Shown one piece after another: positions 1 through 9,685 of a DNA stretch of 64,000 bases. Numbering within the stretch: the stretch's first letter is position 1; every line of letters starts with the position of its first letter. The stretch spans positions 62,001-126,000 of the forward strand of contig NZ_QNGB01000001.1 in NCBI RefSeq assembly GCF_003298505.1, read 5' to 3'. This DNA is from Roseovarius sp. TE539 (GTDB lineage: Bacteria; Pseudomonadota; Alphaproteobacteria; Rhodobacterales; Rhodobacteraceae). A program made the translations under genes and the position numbers. The notes beneath the pieces were generated by a model. That model saw nothing but the letters and a program-made list of their open reading frames with translations, was not told the DNA's origin and searched no databases.

Positions 1-1469
1 TCATCACGGTGCAGATGCTGAACCTCGGCTTTCCGTTCGAGAAATCCCAGCTCTTCACCCTGGCTGCCATCGCCGGCCTCACCGGGGCAACGCTGCGCAT
101 TCCCTCGACCTTCTTCATCCGCATAGCGGGCGGGCGGAACACGATCTTTTTCACCACCGCCCTTCTGATGATCCCGGCCGCCGGCACGGGCTATTTCCTG
201 CAAGACCCCGATACGCCGCTCTGGGTGTTCCAGATCCTCGCCTTCCTGTCCGGCATCGGCGGCGGCAACTTTGCCAGTTCGATGTCCAATATCAGCTTCT
301 TCTTTCCCAGGAAGGTACAGGGCTACGCATTGGGGATGAACGCGGGGCTGGGCAATTTCGGGGTGACCACGATGCAGATCGTGATCCCGCTGGTGATGAC
401 CTTCGGTCTGTTCGGCGGCGAACCGATGGTACTGGAAAACACCTCCGGCACCCTGATCGGCAAGATCCCCGCCGGGACCGAGACCTACATCCACAATGCC
501 GGCTATGTCTGGCTGCTGGCGCTCATTCCGCTGGCCTTCGCGGGCTGGCTGGGCATGAACAACATCCGTGACGATCACGTCTCGCCGGATATTCCCGGCC
601 CCCTGGGCGCCTTCGGAATCATCACATTCATGCTGCTCCTGGGATTCGTTGCCGCGGCGGTCGGGCTCTGGCTGATGCTTCCGGCGACTGTCGGCGGTTC
701 GGGGTGGGACGTGTCAAAGTGGATCGTCCTTCCGATCGTCATCGCGCTGACAGTGGGGCTGTTGAAGCTGATCCCCGGCCAGGTGGGGCGCAACCTGACG
801 CGGCAATACCGCATCTTCGGCAACAAGCACACCTGGGCAATGACCGTCATCTACACGATGACCTTCGGCAGCTTCATCGGCTATGCCGCGACCTTCGCCC
901 TGGCGATCAAGGTGGTGTTCGGCTTTCAGCACATCGAGGTCGACGGTGTGATGACCCACGATCTTGCCAACCCGGACGGACCTTCGGCGCTGATGTACGC
1001 GTGGATGGGGCCCTTCATCGGTGCGCTGATCCGGCCCATCGGCGGCATGATGGCCGACAAGCTTGGCGGTGCGCGTGTGACGCAATGGGTCTCGGTCGTC
1101 ATGGTCGCCTCGGCGCTCGGCGTGGCGTATTTCCTCAAGCAGGCTTACGTTTCGGCAACGCCGCAGGACTATTTCCTGCCGTTCATGATCCTGTTCCTTA
1201 TCCTGTTCACCGCGACCGGGATCGGCAACGGATCGACCTTCCGCACCATCGCCGTGGTCTTCGACAAGGAACAGGCCGGGCCGGTCCTGGGCTGGACCAG
1301 CGCCGTGGCCGCCTATGGCGCCTTCATCATTCCCAAGGTCTTCGGCGAACAGATCAAGGCCGCAACGCCCGAATACGCGCTCTACGGTTTCGCGATCTTC
1401 TACGGCGTCTGCATCCTGATCAACTGGTGGTTCTACATGCGGCCCAACGCCTACGTGAAGAACCCCTGA
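1..1469 (+). CDS. narK: Nitrate/nitrite transporter NarK (MFS), 3' portion
   Basis: This is an inner-membrane major facilitator superfamily transporter that moves nitrate in and/or nitrite out, feeding the nitrate reductase encoded just downstream. The reading frame is open to the left edge of the window, so the true start lies upstream; the first possible start inside the window is a GTG at base 9. About 486 residues are visible, and they begin after what should be the first membrane helix. The glycine-rich motif GMNAGLGNFGVT (around residue 110) is the nitrate-signature loop of the family, and a second signature-like stretch, ATGIGNGSTFRTIAVVF, lies near residue 400. In Paracoccus and relatives narK is often a fusion of NarK1 and NarK2 domains; whether a NarK1 half precedes this one cannot be seen. 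The gene is followed after 64 bases by narG on the same strand. Confidence 0.93.
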   Translation, partial: ITVQMLNLGFPFEKSQLFTLAAIAGLTGATLRIPSTFFIRIAGGRNTIFFTTALLMIPAAGTGYFLQDPDTPLWVFQILAFLSGIGGGNFASSMSNISFFFPRKVQGYALGMNAGLGNFGVTTMQIVIPLVMTFGLFGGEPMVLENTSGTLIGKIPAGTETYIHNAGYVWLLALIPLAFAGWLGMNNIRDDHVSPDIPGPLGAFGIITFMLLLGFVAAAVGLWLMLPATVGGSGWDVSKWIVLPIVIALTVGLLKLIPGQVGRNLTRQYRIFGNKHTWAMTVIYTMTFGSFIGYAATFALAIKVVFGFQHIEVDGVMTHDLANPDGPSALMYAWMGPFIGALIRPIGGMMADKLGGARVTQWVSVVMVASALGVAYFLKQAYVSATPQDYFLPFMILFLILFTATGIGNGSTFRTIAVVFDKEQAGPVLGWTSAVAAYGAFIIPKVFGEQIKAATPEYALYGFAIFYGVCILINWWFYMRPNAYVKNP

Positions 1470-1483
1470 GCGACAGACAAGCA

Positions 1484-1509
1484 CCGGCCCGGCACCGCGA
1501 CCGGGCCGG
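1484..1509 (+). other. GC hairpin in the narK-narG spacer
   Basis: A perfect 9-bp inverted repeat (CCGGCCCGG, loop of 8, CCGGGCCGG) sits between the narK stop and the narG ribosome binding site (AAGGAG at 1521-1526). It has no T-tract, so it is unlikely to be a full terminator. An mRNA-stabilising or attenuating hairpin that allows different levels of transporter and reductase is the likeliest reading, by inference. Confidence 0.5.
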
Positions 1510-1533
1510 AAAGCAATACCAAGGAGTAAGACA

Positions 1534-4500
1534 ATGAGCCACCTGCTCGACAGACTGAATTTCCTCCAGACCAAGGAGCTGGAGCAATTCTCGGACGGCC
1601 ATGGGCAAGTGACCCGCGAAAACCGTGACTGGGAAGACACCTACAGGAACCGCTGGCGGCACGACAAGGTCGTGCGCTCCACCCACGGGGTGAACTGCAC
1701 CGGGTCGTGTTCCTGGAAGATCTACGTCAAGTCCGGCATCGTCACCTGGGAAACCCAGCAGACGGATTATCCGCGCACCCGCCCCGACCTGCCCAACCAC
1801 GAACCGCGCGGATGCGCCCGCGGGGCAAGCTACAGCTGGTATCTCTACTCTGCCAACCGGGTAAAGAACCCGCTGGTACGGGGGCGCCTGATGAAGGTCT
1901 GGCGCAAGATGCGCGAAACCATGACCCCGATCGAGGCCTGGACCAAGCTGCAACAGGATCCGGTGCTGCGCGCCTCCTACGTGGAAACCCGGGGCAAGGG
2001 CGGCTTCGTGCGCGCCAGCTGGGACGAGGCGACGGAAATCACCGCCGCGGCCAATGCCTACACGGCCAGGACCTACGGGCCCGACCGGGTGTTCGGCTTT
2101 TCACCGATCCCGGCGATGTCGATGGTCAGCTACGCCGCCGGGTCGCGTTACCTCAGCCTGCTGGGTGGGACCTGCATGTCGTTCTACGACTGGTATTGTG
2201 ATCTGCCTCCCGCATCGCCGATGACTTGGGGCGAACAGACGGACGTCCCCGAGTCCGCGGACTGGTACAATGCCGGGTTCCTGCTTCTGTGGGGCTCGAA
2301 CGTGCCGCAGACGCGGACGCCGGACGCGCATTTCTACACCGAGGCGCGCTATCGCGGCACCAAGTCCGCGGTCATCTGTCCCGACTACTCCGAGGCCGCC
2401 AAGTTCGGGGACGTTTGGCTGGCCCCGCAACAGGGCACCGACGCGGCGCTCGCCATGGCGATGGGCCACGTGATCCTGCGCGAATTCCACCTCGACCGGC
2501 AGGCCGAGTATTTCGAGGACTACTGCCGCAAGTACACCGACATGCCGATGCTGGTGAAGCTGGAGGAACGGGATGGCAAGCTTGTCCCGGGGCGCTTCCT
2601 GCGGGCCGATGATTTCGATGACAAGCTGGGCGAGACCAACAATCCCGAATGGAAGACCATTGCCTATGACGGCGGATCCGGCAGCTACGTGGCACCCAAT
2701 GGCTCGGTCGGTTACCGCTGGGGCGAGGACGGCGATTGGAACCTCGAGGAGCGCAGCCGCAAGACAGCAACCGAGCTGAAGATGTCGCTGGTCCTGGACG
2801 AGGATCACGACGATGTGGCCGAAGTGGATTTCCCCTATTTCGGCGGCGTCGCGACAGAGAACTTCGTGCGTTGCGATCATCCCGAGGTTCTGACGCGCAA
2901 CATTCCCGTCAAGACAGTGAAACTGACGGGGGGCGAAGCGCGGGTTGCCACCGTCTTCGATCTTTTCTGTGCGAATTACGGGCTGGATCGCGGGTTTGGC
3001 GGCGAATGGGTGGCGTCGGACTACGAGGCCGATATTCCCTACACCCCGAAATGGGCCGAGAAGATCACCGGCGTATCGGCCGACAAGATCATCACCGTCG
3101 CGCGGGAATTCGCCCTCAACGCGGAGAAGACGCAAGGCAAGTCGATGGTCATTCTCGGGGCCGGTCTGAACCACTGGTACCACATGGACATGAATTATCG
3201 CGGCATCATCAACATGCTGGTGATGTGCGGGTGTGTCGGGCAGGAGGGCGGCGGCTGGTCGCATTACGTGGGCCAGGAAAAGCTGCGCCCGCAGACGGGC
3301 TGGCAACCGCTGGCCTTCGCGCTGGACTGGGCGCGCCCACCGCGGCACATGAACTCGACCTCCTGCTGGTATGCCCATACCGATCAATGGCGCTACGAGA
3401 CCCTCAGGGCCGACGAGATCCTCAGCCCTACCGCCCCGGAGGGCGACTGGGACGCGAGCCTGATAGACTACAACATTCGCGCCGAGCGGATGGGCTGGCT
3501 TCCCTCTGCACCCCAGCTCAGGACCAATCCGCTTGAAATCGGACGGCTCGCCGCGAAGTCCAAGAAAGACGTCGCGCAATACGTCGCCGATCAACTCAAG
3601 TCGGGCAAGCTGGAGATGTCCTGCGAGGATCCGGACGCGCCCGAAAACTGGCCACGCAACCTTTTCGTGTGGCGCTCGAATCTTCTGGGAAGCAGCGGCA
3701 AGGGCCACGAATACTTCCTCAAGCACCTGCTGGGCACCGATCACGGCGTGATGGGCAAGGATCTGGGCGAAGAAGGTGGCGTCATGCCCAGGGAGGCGCG
3801 CTGGCACGAAGAGGCGCCGCGCGGCAAGCTGGACCTTCTGGTGACGATCGATTTCCGGATGTCCACCACGGCGGTCTATTCCGATATCGTGCTGCCGACG
3901 GCCAGCTGGTACGAGAAGAACGACCTCAACACCAGTGACATGCACCCCTTCATCCATCCGCTTCAGGCAGCGGTGGACCCGGCCTACGAGTCCAGGTCGG
4001 ACTGGGAGATTTTCCGGTCGATCGCGAAGAAGTTCTCGGAAGTCGCGCCGGAAATTCTTGGCAAGGAAACCGACGTGATCGCGTTGCCGATCCTGCACGA
4101 CACGCCCGCCGAGATCGCTCAGGATCAGGTCCGTGACTGGAAGAAGGACGAATGTGACCTGATCCCCGGCAAGACCGCGCCCAATTACATCGCTGTGGAG
4201 CGGGATTATCCCGCCCTTTACGAACGGTTCACGTCGCTCGGGCCGCTCATGGACAATGTGGGTAACGGCGGCAAGGGCATTGCCTGGGATACCAAGCACG
4301 AGGTTCAGGAGCTTCGCGATCTCAATGGCATCAAGCTGGACGGTCCGGCCGAGGGGTGCGCGAAGATCGAAACCGATATCGACGCCACCGAGGTGATCCT
4401 GATGCTGGCGCCCGAAACCAACGGCGAAGTCGCGGTGAAGGCGTGGGATCAACTGGGCAAGGCGACCGGGCGCGAACACGCGCATCTGGCCAAGGGACAG

Positions 4501-5259
4501 GAGCACGTGAAGATCCGGTTTCGCGACATCGCCGCGCAGCCCCGCAAGATCATCAGCTCACCCACATGGTCGGGCATCGAGAGCGAGAAAGTCTGCTACA
4601 ACGCCGGCTACACCAACGTGCACGAACTGATCCCGTGGCGCACCCTGACCGGCCGTCAGCAGCTCTATCAGGATCACCTGTGGATGCGCGCCTTCGGCGA
4701 GGGGTTCTGTACCTGGCGTCCCCCGGTTGACCTCAAGACGATCACCAAGGGCGTGCAGGACGAGGGCGACAGCCTTGTGCTCAACTTCATCACGCCGCAC
4801 CAGAAATGGGGTATCCATTCGACCTATTCGGACAACCTGCTGATGCTGACCCTCAACAGGGGCGGCCCGGTGGTTTGGCTGTCCGAGGTGGACGCGAAAA
4901 AGGCGGGCATCGAGGATAACGACTGGATCGAGGCCTACAACATAAACGGCGCGCTGACGGCGCGCGCGGTGGTCAGCCAGCGGATGCGCGAAGGCACGGT
5001 CTTCATGTATCACGCGCAGGAAAAGATCGTGAACACCCCCGGATCGGAGAAGACGGGCCTGCGCGGGGGCATCCACAACTCGGTCACGCGTGCCACCCTG
5101 AAGCCGACCCACATGATCGGTGGCTACGCGCAGCAGTCCTACGGTTTCAACTACTACGGCACCGTGGGCAGCAACCGGGACGAGTTCGTTATCGTCAGGA
5201 AGATGAAAAAGGTCGACTGGCTCGACCATGAAGCGACCGCGAAGGAGGCCGCAGAATGA
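1534..5259 (+). CDS. narG: Respiratory nitrate reductase alpha subunit NarG
   Basis: This is the catalytic subunit of the membrane-bound, cytoplasm-facing nitrate reductase, carrying the bis-molybdopterin guanine dinucleotide cofactor and the FS0 4Fe-4S cluster. It reduces nitrate to nitrite with electrons delivered from quinol through NarI and NarH. The 1241-residue length is normal for the family. The N-terminal FS0 ligands are visible as His51, Cys55 and Cys59 (HGVNCTGSC) and Cys94 in the EPRGCARG segment, and the region WYCDLPPASPMTWGEQTD contains the conserved Asp region near the molybdenum. The start ATG is preceded by AAGGAG with 7 bases of spacing. No twin-arginine signal is present, as expected for the Nar (not Nap) type. 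The stop overlaps the narH start (ATGA). Oxygen/nitrate control (FNR or NarR type) would act upstream of narK, outside the window. Confidence 0.98.
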   Translation: MSHLLDRLNFLQTKELEQFSDGHGQVTRENRDWEDTYRNRWRHDKVVRSTHGVNCTGSCSWKIYVKSGIVTWETQQTDYPRTRPDLPNHEPRGCARGASYSWYLYSANRVKNPLVRGRLMKVWRKMRETMTPIEAWTKLQQDPVLRASYVETRGKGGFVRASWDEATEITAAANAYTARTYGPDRVFGFSPIPAMSMVSYAAGSRYLSLLGGTCMSFYDWYCDLPPASPMTWGEQTDVPESADWYNAGFLLLWGSNVPQTRTPDAHFYTEARYRGTKSAVICPDYSEAAKFGDVWLAPQQGTDAALAMAMGHVILREFHLDRQAEYFEDYCRKYTDMPMLVKLEERDGKLVPGRFLRADDFDDKLGETNNPEWKTIAYDGGSGSYVAPNGSVGYRWGEDGDWNLEERSRKTATELKMSLVLDEDHDDVAEVDFPYFGGVATENFVRCDHPEVLTRNIPVKTVKLTGGEARVATVFDLFCANYGLDRGFGGEWVASDYEADIPYTPKWAEKITGVSADKIITVAREFALNAEKTQGKSMVILGAGLNHWYHMDMNYRGIINMLVMCGCVGQEGGGWSHYVGQEKLRPQTGWQPLAFALDWARPPRHMNSTSCWYAHTDQWRYETLRADEILSPTAPEGDWDASLIDYNIRAERMGWLPSAPQLRTNPLEIGRLAAKSKKDVAQYVADQLKSGKLEMSCEDPDAPENWPRNLFVWRSNLLGSSGKGHEYFLKHLLGTDHGVMGKDLGEEGGVMPREARWHEEAPRGKLDLLVTIDFRMSTTAVYSDIVLPTASWYEKNDLNTSDMHPFIHPLQAAVDPAYESRSDWEIFRSIAKKFSEVAPEILGKETDVIALPILHDTPAEIAQDQVRDWKKDECDLIPGKTAPNYIAVERDYPALYERFTSLGPLMDNVGNGGKGIAWDTKHEVQELRDLNGIKLDGPAEGCAKIETDIDATEVILMLAPETNGEVAVKAWDQLGKATGREHAHLAKGQEHVKIRFRDIAAQPRKIISSPTWSGIESEKVCYNAGYTNVHELIPWRTLTGRQQLYQDHLWMRAFGEGFCTWRPPVDLKTITKGVQDEGDSLVLNFITPHQKWGIHSTYSDNLLMLTLNRGGPVVWLSEVDAKKAGIEDNDWIEAYNINGALTARAVVSQRMREGTVFMYHAQEKIVNTPGSEKTGLRGGIHNSVTRATLKPTHMIGGYAQQSYGFNYYGTVGSNRDEFVIVRKMKKVDWLDHEATAKEAAE

Positions 5260-6776
5260 AGATACGTGCGCAAATCGGAATGGTGCTCAACCTCGACAAA
5301 TGCATCGGGTGCCACACCTGTTCCGTCACCTGCAAGAACGTCTGGACCAGCCGCGACGGCGTCGAATACGCGTGGTTCAACAATGTCGAAACCAAGCCCG
5401 GCATCGGCTATCCGAAGGACTGGGAAAACCAGGCACGCTGGAAAGGTGGATGGGAGCGGACGAAGGCCGGCAAGCTGCAACCCAAGCAGGGCGGCAAATG
5501 GCGGATCCTGTCCAACATCTTCGGCAACCCCGACCTGCCCGAAATCGATGATTACTACGAACCGTTCGATTTCGATTACGACCATCTGAAATCGGCGCCG
5601 GAAATGGCCGCCTTCCCCACCGCACGGCCACGTTCCAGGATATCCGGCGAACGGATGGAGAAGATCGAGCATGGACCCAACTGGGAGGAGATCCTGGGCG
5701 GGGAGTTCTCGAAGCGCTCACAGGATTACAATTTCGACGGCATCCAGAAGGATATCTACGGGGAGTACGAAAACACCTTCATGATGTACCTGCCGCGCCT
5801 GTGCGAGCATTGCCTCAATCCGGCTTGCGTGGCCTCCTGCCCCTCCGGCGCGATCTACAAGCGCGAGGAGGACGGCATCGTTCTCATCGACCAGGAGAAA
5901 TGCCGCGGCTGGCGGATGTGTGTCTCGGGCTGCCCCTACAAGAAGATCTACTACAACTGGGAAAGCGGAAAATCCGAGAAATGCACGCTTTGTTACCCAC
6001 GCATCGAAAGCGGCAATCCGACGGTTTGCTCGGAGACCTGCGTGGGCCGCATCCGCTACCTCGGGGTGATGCTCTATGACGCTGACAAGATCGAACAGGC
6101 GGCAAACGCGCCTGACACGACCGATCTCTATGATGCGCAGCTGGACGTTTTTCTGGATCCAAACGACCCTGTGGTGATCGAGACCGCCCGCGCCGACGGC
6201 ATCCCCGAAGACTGGATTCGCGCCGCACAGCACAGCCCGATCTGGAAGATGGCGATGGAATGGAAGGTCGCCTTTCCGCTGCACCCCGAATACCGGACGC
6301 TGCCGATGGTGTGGTATATCCCGCCGCTCAGCCCGATCCAGAACGCCGCCGAGGCCGGCAAGATCGGCCATGACGGTCAGATGCCCGATGTGCGGTCCCT
6401 GCGCATTCCGGTGCGCTACCTGGCCAACCTGCTGACGGCGGGTGACGAGGCACCGGTCGTGCAGGCTCTGGAGCGCATGTCGGCAATGCGCGCCTACATG
6501 CGGGCGAAGACGGTCGATGGCGTCCGGGACGAGGCGATCGCCGCACGGGTGGGCCTTTCGGGGCGGGTGATCGACGAGATGTACAAGATAATGGCCCTCG
6601 CCGATTACGAGGACCGTTTCGTGATCCCGACCACGCACCGCGAACAGGTCGAGGATGCATATGACCTGCGCGGCGGATGCGGCTTCACCGATGGCAATGG
6701 ATGCTCGTCCGGGATCTCCGGCGGCTCGCTGTTCGGTGGCAAGCGCAAGGCGCTCAAGATGCCGGAGGCAATGTGA
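5256..6776 (+). CDS. narH: Respiratory nitrate reductase beta subunit NarH
   Basis: This is the iron-sulfur electron-transfer subunit that wires the NarI haems to NarG on the cytoplasmic face of the membrane. The 506-residue protein has the expected cysteine clusters: Cys16, Cys19, Cys22 and Cys26 at the N-terminus, then groups in LCEHCLNPACVASCP, CRGWRMCVSGCP and CTLC...CSETCVG. In the CRGWRMC group a Trp replaces one Cys, which is the family hallmark of the single 3Fe-4S cluster among three 4Fe-4S clusters. The start codon overlaps the narG stop by four bases, and its own stop overlaps the narJ start, so the reductase genes are translationally coupled. Confidence 0.98.
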   Translation: MKIRAQIGMVLNLDKCIGCHTCSVTCKNVWTSRDGVEYAWFNNVETKPGIGYPKDWENQARWKGGWERTKAGKLQPKQGGKWRILSNIFGNPDLPEIDDYYEPFDFDYDHLKSAPEMAAFPTARPRSRISGERMEKIEHGPNWEEILGGEFSKRSQDYNFDGIQKDIYGEYENTFMMYLPRLCEHCLNPACVASCPSGAIYKREEDGIVLIDQEKCRGWRMCVSGCPYKKIYYNWESGKSEKCTLCYPRIESGNPTVCSETCVGRIRYLGVMLYDADKIEQAANAPDTTDLYDAQLDVFLDPNDPVVIETARADGIPEDWIRAAQHSPIWKMAMEWKVAFPLHPEYRTLPMVWYIPPLSPIQNAAEAGKIGHDGQMPDVRSLRIPVRYLANLLTAGDEAPVVQALERMSAMRAYMRAKTVDGVRDEAIAARVGLSGRVIDEMYKIMALADYEDRFVIPTTHREQVEDAYDLRGGCGFTDGNGCSSGISGGSLFGGKRKALKMPEAM

Positions 6777-7492
6777 TGACAGACCGCACACTCAAAGCCC
6801 TCTCGCTCATCCTGAGCTACCCGACACCGGAACTTCAGGCGGCGATGCCCGAGATCAGCGCGGTTCTCTTGTCCGAGACCAGGCTGACCTCGGCCGCGCG
6901 ACGGGAGTTTTCCACCCTTCTCGACAATCTGGAAAACACTGACATTTACGACCTGCAAGAATCGTATGTCACCCTTTTCGATCGTTCGCGCACGCTCAGC
7001 CTCAACCTGTTCGAGCATGTGCATGGCGAAAGCCGTGACCGCGGCGGTGCCATGGTCAGCCTCGTTGAAACCTACCGAGCGGCGGGTTTCGACCCCGCCA
7101 CCAGCGAACTGCCCGATCACCTGCCGGTATTGCTTGAATTTCTCGCGATGCGACCCGAAGGCGAGGCGCGGGAAGTCCTGGCCGACGCGGCGCATATCTT
7201 CGAGGCGCTTTCCCGGCGGCTGACACGCCGGGAAAGCGTTTACGCCCCGGTGTTTGCGGCGCTCAGGCAACTTTCAGGTGCCCAGCCCGGGCAGGAGGCG
7301 CTGGAAGAGCTTCTCTCGGAACCCGAGGACGACCCCGACGACCTGGACGCGCTGGACGCCGTCTGGGAGGAAACCGAGGTCACTTTCGGCCCCGATCCCA
7401 ATGGCGGCTGCCCGCAGGTCCGCGAATTGCTTTCGCGCATGGATACGCCCGTCACCCCCACCCCGGGCAAACCGGCACAGGCCGCAGAATAG
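6776..7492 (+). CDS. narJ: Nitrate reductase assembly chaperone NarJ
   Basis: This is a cytoplasmic redox-enzyme maturation chaperone that binds apo-NarG, holds it until molybdenum cofactor is inserted, and permits membrane attachment to NarI. It is not part of the final enzyme. The protein is 238 residues with the mainly helical, acidic C-terminus typical of the NarJ/DmsD fold; the segment ESYVTLFDRSRTLSLNLFEHVHGESRDRG is the conserved family core. The chosen ATG overlaps the narH stop by one base; a longer frame extends upstream inside narH but lacks support. narI follows after 10 bases. Confidence 0.95.
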   Translation: MTDRTLKALSLILSYPTPELQAAMPEISAVLLSETRLTSAARREFSTLLDNLENTDIYDLQESYVTLFDRSRTLSLNLFEHVHGESRDRGGAMVSLVETYRAAGFDPATSELPDHLPVLLEFLAMRPEGEAREVLADAAHIFEALSRRLTRRESVYAPVFAALRQLSGAQPGQEALEELLSEPEDDPDDLDALDAVWEETEVTFGPDPNGGCPQVRELLSRMDTPVTPTPGKPAQAAE

Positions 7493-7502
7493 GAGATCCC
7501 CG

Positions 7503-8243
7503 ATGTTCCAGAACTTCAACCTTGATTTCATCATCTTCGGCATCATGCCGTACGTGGCCCTGACCGTGCTTGTGATCGGCAGCATCGCCCGGTACGAGAC
7601 CGAGCCGTTCACCTGGAAGAGTTCGTCAAGTCAGCTTCTTCGGCGCAAGCAGCTGATCTGGGGCTCGATCCTTTTTCATGTCGGCATCATCATCGTGTTC
7701 TTCGGTCACCTGATCGGGCTGTTCACTCCGATCTGGGTGCTCGACTCGCTTGGTGTGCCCTATTGGCTCAAGCAGTGGATGGCCGTCCTGATCGGCGGGC
7801 CTGCTGGCATCGTCGCACTGATCGGCTCAACCATGCTGCTGCACCGCCGCCTGACAGACCCGCGTATCCGCGTGACATCGAGCTTCGCCGACATTCTCAT
7901 CATGGTCCTGATCTGGCTCCAGCTGGTGATCGGGCTTTTCACCATCACCCAGACACTTCAGCACATGGATGGCGGCAAGATGGTGCTCTTCATGGAATGG
8001 TCACAGAGCGTGGTGACGTGGAACGTCAACGCCTGGGTGAATGTCGTGGACGTGCACTGGCTCTACAAGCTGCACATCTTCCTCGGGCTGATCATCACGA
8101 TCCTGTTCCCGTTCACGCGGCTCGTGCACATGATTTCAGGATTCGCCGCACCGTTCCGCTACCTGCTGACCCGGCCGGGCTACCAGATCGTGCGGTCGCG
8201 CCGCAGCGGGGATGCCGGCCCGGCGTCAAGCCCCGGGGAGTGA
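7503..8243 (+). CDS. narI: Respiratory nitrate reductase gamma subunit NarI (cytochrome b)
   Basis: This is the membrane anchor and quinol-oxidising subunit carrying two b-type haems. The 246-residue protein has five hydrophobic helices starting at about residues 8, 53, 90, 125 and 185. His residues suited to haem ligation lie in the second helix (LFHVGIIIVFFGHLIGLF) and in the last helix region (YKLHIFLGL, FTRLVHMIS). The start ATG follows AGGAG with 7 bases of spacing and lies inside a longer frame that runs back into narJ. The C-terminal tail is Arg-rich and cytoplasmic. The next gene, a prolyl isomerase, follows after only four bases and is presumably co-transcribed. Confidence 0.96.
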   Translation: MFQNFNLDFIIFGIMPYVALTVLVIGSIARYETEPFTWKSSSSQLLRRKQLIWGSILFHVGIIIVFFGHLIGLFTPIWVLDSLGVPYWLKQWMAVLIGGPAGIVALIGSTMLLHRRLTDPRIRVTSSFADILIMVLIWLQLVIGLFTITQTLQHMDGGKMVLFMEWSQSVVTWNVNAWVNVVDVHWLYKLHIFLGLIITILFPFTRLVHMISGFAAPFRYLLTRPGYQIVRSRRSGDAGPASSPGE

Positions 8244-8247
8244 TCCG

Positions 8248-9048
8248 ATGAAGGCCGCTCTCTTTCCTGAAATCGTGGTCAACGGAACGACCCTCTCCGC
8301 CGCGGAAATCGCGGCGGAGGCCCAGAATCACCCCGCCCCCGAGGGCAAGCCCGGCCTTGCATGGCGCAAGGCCGCGCGGGCACTTGCCATCCGGCAGCTG
8401 CTGCTGGACCGGGCCGAGACGCTGGCCATCGAAGCGACCCCGCAGGAGCTTGCACCGGGCAGGATAGAAACCGCCGACGAGGCACGCATCCGCGAGGTTC
8501 TCGAACGTTTGGTGACGCCCGAGCCGGTTTCGGAGCCGGAATTGCGCGCGGTTTATGACCGTGATCCGGGCGCCTTCCGGGCACCGACGCTGTATCAGGC
8601 GTCGCATGTCCTCTATGCCGCCGATCCGCGTGACGAAGCCGCCCGGGAAGACGCAAGAGCGCAGGCGCTCGCAGCCCTGGATGCGCTGACGCGCGCGCCG
8701 GGACGTTTCGGTGACATTGCGCGCGCGGAAAGCGATTGTTCATCGCGTGGTACTGACGGTCAGCTGGGGCAACTGACCTCGGGAGACACGGTGCCTGAAT
8801 TCGAGGCCGCCATGCGCGAGGCAACGCCCGGCGCAATTCATCACAAACCCGTCGAAACCCGGTATGGCGTGCATGTCCTGCGGCTCGATGACCGCGCCGA
8901 GGGCGAGATCCTGCCGTTCGAGACTGTCCGGCCGCGTCTGGCCGAGGCTTGTGAGAAGGCCAACTGGACACGTGCCGCACATGCCTTTGTAAGCGCCCTT
9001 CTGGAAGGGGCCGAAATCGAGGGGCTGGACCCGAAATTCACCGGCTGA
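8248..9048 (+). CDS. PpiC-type peptidyl-prolyl isomerase of the nar operon
   Basis: This is a parvulin-family peptidyl-prolyl cis-trans isomerase of 266 residues. The parvulin domain spans roughly residues 125-235: it begins YQASHVLYA, continues through FGDIARAESDCSSRGTDGQLGQLTSG and ends with TRYGVHVLRLDDR, which match the family core. The N-terminal 120 residues are helical and resemble the NifM-like arrangement. No signal peptide is seen, so a cytoplasmic role is likely, in contrast with SurA or PpiD. PpiC-type genes at the end of nar operons are known in several proteobacteria, where a role in maturation of NarG or another large cofactor enzyme is suspected; that role here is inference from position. 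The start is four bases after narI. Confidence 0.88.
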   Translation: MKAALFPEIVVNGTTLSAAEIAAEAQNHPAPEGKPGLAWRKAARALAIRQLLLDRAETLAIEATPQELAPGRIETADEARIREVLERLVTPEPVSEPELRAVYDRDPGAFRAPTLYQASHVLYAADPRDEAAREDARAQALAALDALTRAPGRFGDIARAESDCSSRGTDGQLGQLTSGDTVPEFEAAMREATPGAIHHKPVETRYGVHVLRLDDRAEGEILPFETVRPRLAEACEKANWTRAAHAFVSALLEGAEIEGLDPKFTG

Positions 9049-9073
9049 TCGCCCTGGAAACGGAGGACCGCAA

Positions 9074-9685
9074 ATGCTGTCGGATCTGCTCAGACGCAAC
9101 AGGGACTGGTCCCGGGAACGCACCACGCGCGAACCGGGCTACTTTTCCCGCCTTGCGGGGCAACAGGCACCCGAGTTTTTCTGGATCGGCTGCTCGGACA
9201 GCCGTGTACCCGCCAATGTGGTGGCCGGGCTCGACCCCGGCGAGGTGTTCGTGCACCGGAATGTCGCCAACGTCGTTCACTCCTCTGACATGAACTTGCT
9301 CAGCGCGCTGGAATTCGCGGTCGACGCGCTCGATGTGCGCGAAATCATCGTCTGCGGCCACTACGGCTGCGGCGGGGTCAAGGCGGCCACCGAAGACATG
9401 CCGCACGGGCTGGCGGATCATTGGCTGGAACCGATACGGCGTCTGGCCCGTCAATATGCCATCGATCTGGCCGCTGCGCAGGATAGCGAGGCACGCCGCG
9501 ACCGGCTGGCAGAACTCAACGTGATCGAAGGCGTGATGCGGGTGTCGGAAACACCGATCCTGCAGCGCGCGTGGGCGCGAGGCGAAAGCATTGCCGTGCA
9601 CGGACTGATCTACGGGCTGAAGGACGGGCGCCTTCGTGACCTGGATTGCACCATTTGCCATGGCCGCGGGGAGGCCGCAAAATGA
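9074..9685 (+). CDS. Beta-class carbonic anhydrase
   Basis: This enzyme interconverts CO2 and bicarbonate in the cytoplasm. The 203-residue protein has the beta-class zinc and catalytic residues: Cys40, Asp42 and Arg44 in CSDSR and the His/Cys pair in CGHYGCGG near residue 97. The start follows GGAGG at 9062-9066 with a spacing of 7 bases. The gene lies inside the nar-moeA operon, 25 bases after the prolyl isomerase, and its stop overlaps the moeA start (ATGA). A second, clearly different beta-carbonic anhydrase is encoded at 28086-28736. Placement with anaerobic respiration suggests bicarbonate supply or pH buffering under denitrifying conditions, which is inference. Confidence 0.96.
   Translation: MLSDLLRRNRDWSRERTTREPGYFSRLAGQQAPEFFWIGCSDSRVPANVVAGLDPGEVFVHRNVANVVHSSDMNLLSALEFAVDALDVREIIVCGHYGCGGVKAATEDMPHGLADHWLEPIRRLARQYAIDLAAAQDSEARRDRLAELNVIEGVMRVSETPILQRAWARGESIAVHGLIYGLKDGRLRDLDCTICHGRGEAAK

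Noticed and set aside
2101-4506. 801-codon open frame antisense to narG
   Set aside because: It is the mirror of a highly GC3-biased gene; composition is Arg/His/Gly-rich and no domain is recognisable.
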